From NCBI GenBank assembly GCA_964474655.1, contig CAYYTU010000006.1, positions 1 to 64,000 of the forward strand: 64,000 nucleotides of DNA, given 5' to 3'. Under the pieces are notes generated by a model, which was not told the DNA's origin, made no database searches, and saw nothing but the letters and a program-made list of their open reading frames with translations. This stretch comes from CAYYTU01 sp964474655 (GTDB taxonomy: Bacteria; Chloroflexota; Anaerolineae; B4-G1). The position numbers were made by a program, and so were the translations under genes. Below are positions 51,509-58,598 of the stretch, piece after piece. The stretch's first letter is position 1; each line of letters starts with the position of its first letter.

Positions 51509-51982
51509 ATGCAGAAACAACCCACCTCGCGAATGTGCTTCGTCTGCGGTCGGCAGAACCCGGTAGGCCTGAAGATGAACTTCTACGAAGATCACGATGC
51601 GGGAGAAGTCTGGGTCGAGACCACTGTGCCTGACGACTATCAGGGCTACCCGGGCGTGGTTCACGGCGGCATCGTCTCCGCTATCCTCGACGAAACCGCC
51701 GGGCGCGCGGTGCTGATTAATGGGTCGGACGAGGACTTGATGGCCACGTTGAGGCTGACCATTCGTTATCGCCGTCCGACGCCGACCGAGACGCCGTTGA
51801 CGGTCATTGGATGGGTAGAGCGCCGGAGCGGGATGGGAGCGCGGGTCGGCGGCGAGATCCGCTTACCCGATGGCACCGTCACCGCCGAGTGTGAAGCGCT
51901 CGTGGCCCCACCGCCGCAGGAATTCCGGACCGCCTGGCAATCCGAGAAGGCGTACTGGAAAGTAGATGGTGCAGGCGAGTGA
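51509..51982 (+). CDS. Hotdog-fold thioesterase (PaaI-like)
   Basis: A 157-residue single hotdog domain. The N-terminal MCFVCGRQNPVGLKMNF is the CxxC-start variant common in this subgroup. GYPGVVHGGIVSAILDETAGRA contains the catalytic HGG-x-(8-10)-D/E region. The ATG at 51509 replaces an upstream in-frame start overlapping prs. Acyl-CoA substrates are typical. The next gene's GTG overlaps its stop by four bases. Confidence 0.82.
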   Translation: MQKQPTSRMCFVCGRQNPVGLKMNFYEDHDAGEVWVETTVPDDYQGYPGVVHGGIVSAILDETAGRAVLINGSDEDLMATLRLTIRYRRPTPTETPLTVIGWVERRSGMGARVGGEIRLPDGTVTAECEALVAPPPQEFRTAWQSEKAYWKVDGAGE

Positions 51983-52965
51983 CTGCTGCTGATCACATCG
52001 GCGTGGTTCTGGCAGCCGGGCGCGGCACGCGTCTGGGCGCCCTTACCGACGAGCGATCCAAAGGAATGATGCCCATCGTCGGGCAACCGATGATCGAGCG
52101 GGTGCTGACAATGTTGGCGCAAGGCGGTCTTGAGCGCTTCATCGTCGTGGCGCACCCAGAAGACCAGGCGCTGATCGATCACCTCAGCCAACCACCGTGG
52201 GGCGAGCGCGTCCGCTGGGCCTATCAGGAGGAACGGCAGGGGATGACCCACGCCCTCGAACAGGCCGCGCCGCTGGTGCGGGAGGCCAATCGGGACATCT
52301 TCGTCCTCGCCTCGTGTGATAACCTCTACCCGGAGGGCCACGTCGAAGCCCTGATCGCCCGGCAGCAGGAGGAGAACCTTGCCGCTGCACTCACGCTGAT
52401 GTGGATTCCGCGCCAGCAGGCCTCGGCCACGGGTGTCGTGATCCTGGAAGATGATCGAGTGCGCGCGATCATCGAGAAGCCCCAACCAACCCAGATCCCG
52501 ACCTACGCTCGAAGCGGCGAAGTCCTGGCGGCCCCTTCGCTCTACGTTCTATCCACGCACATCCTGGATTATCTCCATCGTGTCACACTCTCACCGCGCG
52601 GGGAGCGCGAGTTTCCCGACGCCCTTCAGCTATTGATCAAGGAGGGGAACGCAGTCGGGGGCAAGGTCGTATCAGGCCGTATGACGCTCACGCGCCGGGC
52701 GGATATGCTGACCATCAACCGACACTTTTTGCGACGTCTGGCCCGCCCTGTCGTGGCACCAGAGCTGCCAGTCGGGGTCGATCTCATTCCCCCCGTCTAC
52801 ATCGAATCGAAAGCGGTGGTCAAACCTAATTGTCAGCTGGGGCCGGAGGTCTATCTTGAAAGAGGCGCCCACATCGGCAAAGGAGCCAGCTTGCGCCGGG
52901 CGGTCGTGCTCCGGGGAGCAAAGGTAACCCCGGGAGCAGCAATCGCGGATGGAGTCGTAGCGTAA
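51979..52965 (+). CDS. Sugar-phosphate nucleotidyltransferase
   Basis: A 328-residue GT-A-like nucleotidyltransferase that activates sugar phosphates as NDP-sugars. The signature VVLAAGRGTRLGALTDERSKGMMPIVGQPM, broken here into its G-x-G-T-R-(x)n-K core, is at the N-terminus. A partial left-handed helix (PVYIESKAVVKPNCQLGPEVYLERGAHIGKGAS) ends the protein. It is likely RmlA/GalU-like, and it supplies glycan synthesis in principle. The start is GTG 51979. Terminator stem 52983-53006 follows. Confidence 0.82.
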   Translation: MTAADHIGVVLAAGRGTRLGALTDERSKGMMPIVGQPMIERVLTMLAQGGLERFIVVAHPEDQALIDHLSQPPWGERVRWAYQEERQGMTHALEQAAPLVREANRDIFVLASCDNLYPEGHVEALIARQQEENLAAALTLMWIPRQQASATGVVILEDDRVRAIIEKPQPTQIPTYARSGEVLAAPSLYVLSTHILDYLHRVTLSPRGEREFPDALQLLIKEGNAVGGKVVSGRMTLTRRADMLTINRHFLRRLARPVVAPELPVGVDLIPPVYIESKAVVKPNCQLGPEVYLERGAHIGKGASLRRAVVLRGAKVTPGAAIADGVVA

Positions 52966-52977
52966 ATAAGCGGCATA

Positions 52978-53006
52978 GAAAAAGCCCCGCGGATATTCAC
53001 GGGGCT
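52978..53006 (-). terminator. Intrinsic terminator of mreB
   Basis: AGCCCCG and CGGGGCT (52983-52989 and 53000-53006) form a 7-bp stem; on the minus strand it is followed by TTTTTCT. It lies 22 bases after the mreB stop and also sits just behind the plus-strand nucleotidyltransferase. Confidence 0.8.
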
Positions 53007-53028
53007 GTGATTCTCTATGACCGTCGGC

Positions 53029-54033
53029 TTACAGATCAGGGACGCTGCGCTGTAGAATCTCAAACTGCTCCAGCCCCTTGCCAGCGCCCAGGGCCACACA
53101 GGCCTGAGGAGCATCGGCCACGTAAGCCGCCACCCCCGTCTCCTGGGTGATAAATTCATCCATCTTGCGCAGCAGAGATCCTCCACCAACCAGCACCATT
53201 CCGCGGTCGATGATATCCGATGAAAGCTCTGGAGGCGTACGTTCCAGCACTGCCTTGACCATATCGATCACGGCTGAAAGCGGTTCCGCGAGCGCCTCGA
53301 CCACTTCCTCAGAGGTGATGGTGATTCGATGGGGTAACCCGGCCACCTGATCTCGCCCCTGGACGTCGATCGTCAACTCCTCCTCCAGCGGCAAAGCGGC
53401 CCCAATCTCGATCTTGATCTTCTCCGCCGTCATCTCGCCGATCATCAGGTTGTACTTGCGGCGGATGTAAGACATAATGGCTTCGTTCATCCGCACGCCG
53501 CCAATGCGCACCGAGTTCGCCACCACGATACCGTTCAAGGCCACGACGGCAGCCTCGGTTGTCCCCCCGCCCATATTGACCACCATATTACCAGCTGGCG
53601 AGCCCACGGGTAGACCAGCCCCGATGGCGCCGGCCAATGGCTCTGGAATCAGATGTGCCTCTCCCGCTCCGGCGTCCAGCGCTGCCTCACGGACAGCGCG
53701 ACGCTCCACGCTGGTCACACCGAAGGGCACGCTGACCATTACCCGGGGCTTGAAGAGTTGGAAGCGCCCACAGGCCTTGCGGATGAAATACTCCAACATC
53801 CGTTGTGTGACTCGATAATCGGCGATCACGCCATCGCGCATCGGGCGCATCACCTCAATGACGTCAGGTGCTCGTCCCAGCATCGCCCGCGCCTCCTTAC
53901 CCACGGCCCTGATCTTGTACTCCTCAGGGGCGACGGCAACTACCGAAGGCTCTTGCAGGACGATACCCCGGCCTCGCACATAGACCAACACATTGACCGT
54001 CCCCAGGTCAATTCCTAAATCTTTGCTGAACAT
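53029..54033 (-). CDS. mreB: Rod-shape actin homologue MreB
   Basis: A 334-residue bacterial actin. Phosphate-1 loop GIDLGTVNVLVYV, connect motif LIPEPLAGAIGAGLPV and adenosine motif GMVLVGGGSLLRKMDEF are clear. The phosphate-2 motif, normally VDIGGGTT, reads VNMGGGTTE: the Asp is Asn (codon AAT), an unusual change at a nucleotide-contacting position. No MreC or MreD gene adjoins, so this may be a second, Mbl-like copy. An R1 element starts 41 bases upstream and the terminator at 52978-53006 follows. Confidence 0.92.
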   Translation of the reverse strand: MFSKDLGIDLGTVNVLVYVRGRGIVLQEPSVVAVAPEEYKIRAVGKEARAMLGRAPDVIEVMRPMRDGVIADYRVTQRMLEYFIRKACGRFQLFKPRVMVSVPFGVTSVERRAVREAALDAGAGEAHLIPEPLAGAIGAGLPVGSPAGNMVVNMGGGTTEAAVVALNGIVVANSVRIGGVRMNEAIMSYIRRKYNLMIGEMTAEKIKIEIGAALPLEEELTIDVQGRDQVAGLPHRITITSEEVVEALAEPLSAVIDMVKAVLERTPPELSSDIIDRGMVLVGGGSLLRKMDEFITQETGVAAYVADAPQACVALGAGKGLEQFEILQRSVPDL

Positions 54034-54074
54034 CCTCTTTCCTTCCGGCTAACTCCCGGCGCAGATGGTAAATT

Positions 54075-54228
54075 AACTCCTGCAGTTTAGCGACCCCAGA
54101 CTTCGTAAATCTACCGTCGACGATTTGGGGGGCAAAATAACCCCGCTTTGCCTCTAAATTGGGTTCGCAAACCACATTTTAAGACGTCCGAAGTCTCTGA
54201 TCCTCAAAATTTTGAAAAATGCAGGAGT
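54075..54228 (+). repeat. R1 element, copy C
   Basis: 154 bp bounded by perfect 9-bp inverted repeats ACTCCTGCA (54075-54083) and TGCAGGAGT (54220-54228). It aligns with the reverse complement of copy A (19267-19418) and with the outer parts of copy B. Internal AGACTTCG and CGAAGTCT segments add a second inverted pair. Confidence 0.88.
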
Positions 54229-54400
54229 CAAGATGGTATCTAAGACTCGGCAGGCGACCACACGTAAAATCGCCCCGTACGGCGAAGGAATGATACACGG
54301 TTTCTTCGATTTGTCCAGCTTGTATGCAAACTGACGCCCCATCAGGGGCCGATTCACGCCAGGCACATTGCCCCAGCACACCAGCGTCCAGGTGTAAGCG

Positions 54401-54489
54401 GGCAAACGAAGCATTTCCAAAGCACCCTAGACGCATTAGATTGCCTACAGGCGCGTTTACCGAGCGTATCAACCCCAGCTTCGCTTGCC
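54401..54489 (-). repeat. R3 element, inverted complete copy
   Basis: 89 bp, ends GGCAAACGAAGC and GCTTCGCTTGCC (one mismatch in the pairing). Its reverse complement aligns end to end with the copy at 26170-26258, including the blocks GGGGTTGATACGCTCG and CAATCTAATGCGTC. Confidence 0.85.
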
Positions 54490-54612
54490 TTGTTCGCATC
54501 TGAGTACACTCTGTGGCATTGAAGGCGCTTTCGCAGACGATTCGCTTCGAAAACCCTCAGCTTCCCTCACCGTTTGCATGCATTCTGTGGGCGGGCAGCA
54601 GCCCAAGAGCCC

Positions 54613-56793
54613 TCAATCCAGAGCCTCCATCGGGGCCATACTCGCCATCAGCCGCTTCTGCTCGACCTCCTCGAAGTTGACCGTCACGATCTCGTCGCTG
54701 CCCTGGGGGCGGCTTTCTAACACGATTCCCTCGCCAAACGTCTCGTGCCTCACCCGCTGCCCGGTTTTGAACTGCAGTTCAGAGGTCGATGAAGGTGATT
54801 CAAACACCCTACTTCTCCCCCTTCGGCGCCGCTCGCGTCGCGGCTTGCTCCTTTCGACCCGACGCCACGAACCGGTGGTCAAATCCGCCGGCACATCCGA
54901 TAGAAAACGACTCGGCGCCGACATCTCACTGCTGCCGTAACGCATCCGCCGGAAGGCATAGGTCAGAAAGAGCCGGTCCTCGGCCCGCGTCATCCCCACG
55001 TAGGCCAATCGTCGCTCCTCGGCCATCTCCTCCGGCTCGTCGAAGGAGCGGCTATGGGGCAGCAAGCCCTCCTCCAGCCCGGTGATGAAGACGACCGGGA
55101 ACTCCAGCCCCTTGGCGCTGTGGAGCGTGAGCAGCGTCGGCGCGTCGACCTCATCGCTCAGGTTGTCCACGTCGGAGACGAGCGCCACGTCGGTCAGGAA
55201 CTCGGTCAGCGAGACGTCCTCGTGCTCGGCGGCCACGTTGCGCAGCTCCACCACGTTGGCCCAGCGTTCCTCGCCCTCCTCCCCCCCACCGCCCGACCCC
55301 TCGCGCAGATAATCGGCGTAGCCCGTATCCTCCAGCACGCGCCCGATCAGCTGTGCCACCGTCAGCAATTCGCTGGCCGCGATCCAGCTTTCCAGCATCT
55401 CCAGAAAGTCCAGCACCGCGCGCTGAGCTCGGGTCCACAGCTCCGGGCCGGGCACATCGGGGTCGCGGACCTGCTTCAACACCTGGTAGAGCGATATGTC
55501 CTGCTCCCGCGCGGCGTCCTCCAGCGCCTCCATCGTCTTCCGCCCGATGCCGCGCGGCGGCACGTTTATCACCCGCGCCATACTGACGCTGTCGTCGGGG
55601 TTGTGGATCAGCCGCAGGAACGCGACCACGTCCTTGATCTCCCGGCGAGAGTAGAAGCGCGTGGCGCCGACCAGCCGATAGGGCAGCCCGGCGCGGACGA
55701 ACGCGTCCTCCAGGGCGCGGGATTGGGCGTTGGTGCGGTACATCACGGCGAAGTCGCCCGGGCTCCGGTCCTCCTGGGCCACCAGCTGGGCGATGGTATC
55801 GACCACGTAATCGGCCTCGTCGTCCTGATCGTAGGCCTCGTGCACCACCACCTCGGGGCCACCCTCGCGATCGGTGAACAGCTCCTTTTCGATGCGGTCC
55901 CGATTGTGGCGAATGATGGCCTGCGCTGCATCCAGGATCGTCTGGGTGGAGCGATAGTTTCTCTCCAGCAGGAAGATCTCAATTTCGGGATGATCCTCGT
56001 TCAGCCGGCGGATGTTGCGGTAATCGGCTCCGCGCCAGCGATAGATCGACTGATCCTCGTCGGCGACGCAGAAGAGGTTATGGTGCCGCCCCGAAAGCTG
56101 CCGCAGCAGCTTATACTGCGCCTGGTTCGTATCCTGGAATTCGTCCACCAGGATGTGGCGATACCGCTCCTGATACTTCGCCAGCACGTCCGGCCGCTGA
56201 TCGAACATCCGCGCCGTCACCATCAGCAGGTCGTCGAAGTCGAGGCCGTTGTTCAGCCGTAGCAGCTCCTGATACCGCTCGTAGATGCGCTTGACGATCT
56301 CGCCGTAGTAGGAGCTGCTAGTATAGGCCTTCGGAGGCACCAGCTCGTTTTTGGCCCGGGAGATGGCGCTATGCATCGACCGCGGGCGGTACCGTTTGTC
56401 GTCCAGGTTCAGATCTTCCAGCGCCTGTTTGACCAGCCGGCGCTGATCGTCGGTGTCGAAGATCACGTAATCGCGCGCGATGCCGGCTGCATCGGCCTCG
56501 CGGCGCAGAATGCGGGCGCAGGTGGCGTGGAACGTGCCCAGCGTCAGGTCTCGGGCGCGGGAGGCCCCCAGCAGCTGCTCCAGCCGCTCGCGCATCTCGC
56601 GGGCGGCCTTATTAGTGAACGTGACCGCCATCGTGCGCCAAGGGGCGACGTCTCGCTCCAGCACCAGCCACGCCACGCGGGAGGTAAGCACGCGCGTCTT
56701 ACCGCTGCCCGGCCCGGCCAGCACCAGAACCGGCCCATCGGGCGCCGTGACCGCCTCTTGTTGTTGGGAATTGAGCTGCTCAATGAAGTCCAT
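54613..56793 (-). CDS. pcrA: UvrD/PcrA-family DNA helicase
   Basis: A 726-residue superfamily 1A helicase for repair and replication. Motif I GPGSGKT, motif II VDEFQDTNQAQ, motif III DEDQSIYRWRGAD, motif IV ERNYRSTQTIL, motif V LTLHSAKGLEFPVV and motif VI AYVGMTRAEDRL are all intact. A C-terminal PcrA-type Tudor region (TGQRVRHETFGEGIV) is present, supporting PcrA. The start at ATG 56793 (MDFIEQLNSQQQEAV) is chosen by homology; the frame is open 45 codons further upstream, through the promoter. Its transcript starts from the mirrored promoter at 56896-56924. Confidence 0.93.
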   Translation of the reverse strand: MDFIEQLNSQQQEAVTAPDGPVLVLAGPGSGKTRVLTSRVAWLVLERDVAPWRTMAVTFTNKAAREMRERLEQLLGASRARDLTLGTFHATCARILRREADAAGIARDYVIFDTDDQRRLVKQALEDLNLDDKRYRPRSMHSAISRAKNELVPPKAYTSSSYYGEIVKRIYERYQELLRLNNGLDFDDLLMVTARMFDQRPDVLAKYQERYRHILVDEFQDTNQAQYKLLRQLSGRHHNLFCVADEDQSIYRWRGADYRNIRRLNEDHPEIEIFLLERNYRSTQTILDAAQAIIRHNRDRIEKELFTDREGGPEVVVHEAYDQDDEADYVVDTIAQLVAQEDRSPGDFAVMYRTNAQSRALEDAFVRAGLPYRLVGATRFYSRREIKDVVAFLRLIHNPDDSVSMARVINVPPRGIGRKTMEALEDAAREQDISLYQVLKQVRDPDVPGPELWTRAQRAVLDFLEMLESWIAASELLTVAQLIGRVLEDTGYADYLREGSGGGGEEGEERWANVVELRNVAAEHEDVSLTEFLTDVALVSDVDNLSDEVDAPTLLTLHSAKGLEFPVVFITGLEEGLLPHSRSFDEPEEMAEERRLAYVGMTRAEDRLFLTYAFRRMRYGSSEMSAPSRFLSDVPADLTTGSWRRVERSKPRRERRRRGRSRVFESPSSTSELQFKTGQRVRHETFGEGIVLESRPQGSDEIVTVNFEEVEQKRLMASMAPMEALD

Positions 56794-56895
56794 AAAATGT
56801 CCGGTTTCCTTTTCGGGGTTTGTCTGAGTCCAAACGATGCCAAAAAACGAGCCAGCCTCCTGCGACCATCTGACCAAGGGGGCTGGCCTGGGAGC

Positions 56896-56981
56896 ATTAT
56901 ACCATCGTAAGCGCGGTAAGCCAATCAATGTTTCCCCGACTGAGATGCTCCATTGTCCCAGCCACCCTACGATGGTATAAT
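56896..56981. promoter_or_regulatory. Mirrored divergent promoters of the helicase and lipoprotein genes
   Basis: The 14-base TACGATGGTATAAT (56968-56981) and its exact reverse complement (56896-56909) face outward. Plus: TTGTCC (56953-56958), 17 bases, TATAAT (56976-56981). Minus: TTGGCT (56924-56919), 17 bases, TATAAT (56901-56896). The plus -10 ends nine bases before ATG 56991, so that transcript would start within two or three bases of the start codon. Confidence 0.75.
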
Positions 56982-56990
56982 CAGCCCCAT

Positions 56991-58580
56991 ATGAAAAGGG
57001 GGCTTTGCTTTCTGCTGCTTCTGATAGCTCCGATGGCCTGCGCGCCCCCGGAGCATGCCACGACGGTCACGCTCGTCGTCGACGGCGAGACGCGCACGCT
57101 TACCACCGAGGTACTCACCGTCCGCGACCTGCTGAGGGAGACGAACGTCACGCTCGATGAGAACGACCGCGTTGCCCCGGCCGAACCGACCCTGATCGAG
57201 GATGGCATGACGGTCCGCGTCACCCGCGTCGAGACGCGCACCGAGGTCGAGGAGCGCGAGATCCCCTTCGGGCGCCGCACCGTGCGTGACGCTACTGTCC
57301 CCCAGGGCGAAACGCAGCTGCTGGAATCCGGCATCACCGGCCTGGAGGAGGTTACCTACCGCATCACCCTGGAGGACGGCGTCGAGGTCGACCGGCGGGT
57401 CATCAAACGGGAGACCGTCCGGGAACCGCGCACGGAGGTGCTGCTCGTCGGCTCTCGGGCAGAGCGCAAGGCGGTCTCCATCACCGGCACCGTGGCCTAC
57501 GCCGCCGACCGCAACGCCTGGGTGATGCAATCCACCAGCCTCAACCGGCGGCGGCTGACCTACGAGGGCGATCTGGACGGGCGCGTCTTCGCCCTTTCGT
57601 CCGACGGCTCGCACCTGCTCTTCACCCGCGTCCCCACGCCGACAGAGCCGCTGACCGGGACGGCCGAGCCGGAAGACGACCTCCCGCTCAACACGCTTTG
57701 GGCCCTCGAGACCACCGCCGCCGACGCTGAACCGGTCCGGCTGGATGTCGACAGCGTGCTCTGGGCCGCCTGGGAGCCCAATTGTGCAATCGCTCCCACC
57801 CGCGCCCGCTGCAGCATCGCCTACGCCACCGGCGAGCGAGACGCGGGGAACCCAGGCTGGGAGGCCAACAACGATCTGTGGATCGCCCGCCCGCGCCTGA
57901 CGGATGGACGATTGTTCGCGCAACGCCGCGTCGTGGCCCCAAGCGGCGGTGGCGCTTACGGCTGGTGGGGCACCACCTACGCCTGGTCGCCCAATGGGAA
58001 CGAGCTGGCCTACGCCCGCACCGATGAGGTCGGCGTCGTCCGCGCCTATGGAGGCCGCGAGACGACGCTGGCCGAGTTCGCGCCCTACCGGACCTACGCC
58101 CCCTGGGCCTGGGCGCCGACCGTCAGCTGGTCGCCGGATAGCGCCTTCATCGTCACCACCCTCCACGGCCCCGGCCCGACGGAGGAGACACCGGAGGAGA
58201 GCCCTGTCTTCGATGTCTGGGTCCTTTCGGCCGATGGAACTATCACAGCCGAGCTGATCAGCGAGGCCGGGATGTGGGCCGCGCCGACCTACGCGCCGAG
58301 CGGCGAAAGAATCGCCTTCGGACGCGCCCGCAGCCCCTACGCCAGCCAAAGCAGCGGCTACGACCTCTACGTGATGGACGCCGACGGTTCCGATCGCCGC
58401 CACGTCTTCCCGCCCCAGGGTGAACTCGGCCTGGAGTATCCAGATCTCGCCTGGGGGCCGAAGGACGAGCGGATCCTCGTCGTCTACCGAGGCAATCTCT
58501 ATCTGATCGAACTGACCAACGACGAGGTCCACCAGCTGACCGATAGCGGCGGCGTGACGGCCGTTCGCTGGCGCTGGTAG
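56991..58580 (+). CDS. Secreted DUF348-G5-beta-propeller protein
   Basis: A 529-residue exported protein. Signal segment MKRGLCFLLLLIAPMAC ends in a possible lipobox Cys. A DUF348 ubiquitin-like domain (VTLVVDGETRTLTTEVLTV, VRDLLRETNVTL) and a G5 domain (EIPFGRRTVRDATVPQGE; ITLEDGVEVDRRVI) occupy residues 25-165, as in YabE/RpfB cell-wall proteins. From residue 180 to the end are TolB-type propeller blades (ALSSDGSHLLFTR, AWSPNGNELAYAR, SWSPDSAFIVTT, TYAPSGERIAFGR). There is no lytic domain. The fusion points to a cell-surface, peptidoglycan- or glycan-binding protein. It is expressed from a nearly leaderless promoter. Confidence 0.78.
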   Translation: MKRGLCFLLLLIAPMACAPPEHATTVTLVVDGETRTLTTEVLTVRDLLRETNVTLDENDRVAPAEPTLIEDGMTVRVTRVETRTEVEEREIPFGRRTVRDATVPQGETQLLESGITGLEEVTYRITLEDGVEVDRRVIKRETVREPRTEVLLVGSRAERKAVSITGTVAYAADRNAWVMQSTSLNRRRLTYEGDLDGRVFALSSDGSHLLFTRVPTPTEPLTGTAEPEDDLPLNTLWALETTAADAEPVRLDVDSVLWAAWEPNCAIAPTRARCSIAYATGERDAGNPGWEANNDLWIARPRLTDGRLFAQRRVVAPSGGGAYGWWGTTYAWSPNGNELAYARTDEVGVVRAYGGRETTLAEFAPYRTYAPWAWAPTVSWSPDSAFIVTTLHGPGPTEETPEESPVFDVWVLSADGTITAELISEAGMWAAPTYAPSGERIAFGRARSPYASQSSGYDLYVMDADGSDRRHVFPPQGELGLEYPDLAWGPKDERILVVYRGNLYLIELTNDEVHQLTDSGGVTAVRWRW

Positions 58581-58598
58581 CCAGCACCACCCCCAACG

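Larger units (their letters stand above)
54034..54612. other. Repeat-rich gap between mreB and the helicase gene
   Basis: Contains R1 copy C (54075-54228) and R3 (54401-54489). The rest (54230-54400 and 54490-54612) is unmatched sequence with short frames on the minus strand that I do not believe are genes. The mreB promoter must lie in this gap or in R1. Confidence 0.6.

Noticed and set aside
54154..54499. Two minus-strand frames in the mreB-pcrA gap
   Set aside because: They cross the R1 and R3 repeats, have no ribosome site, and show no recognisable domain.
56967..58532. Minus-strand frame opposite the DUF348-G5 gene
   Set aside because: Shadow frame; the plus strand has a signal peptide, promoter and G5 domain.
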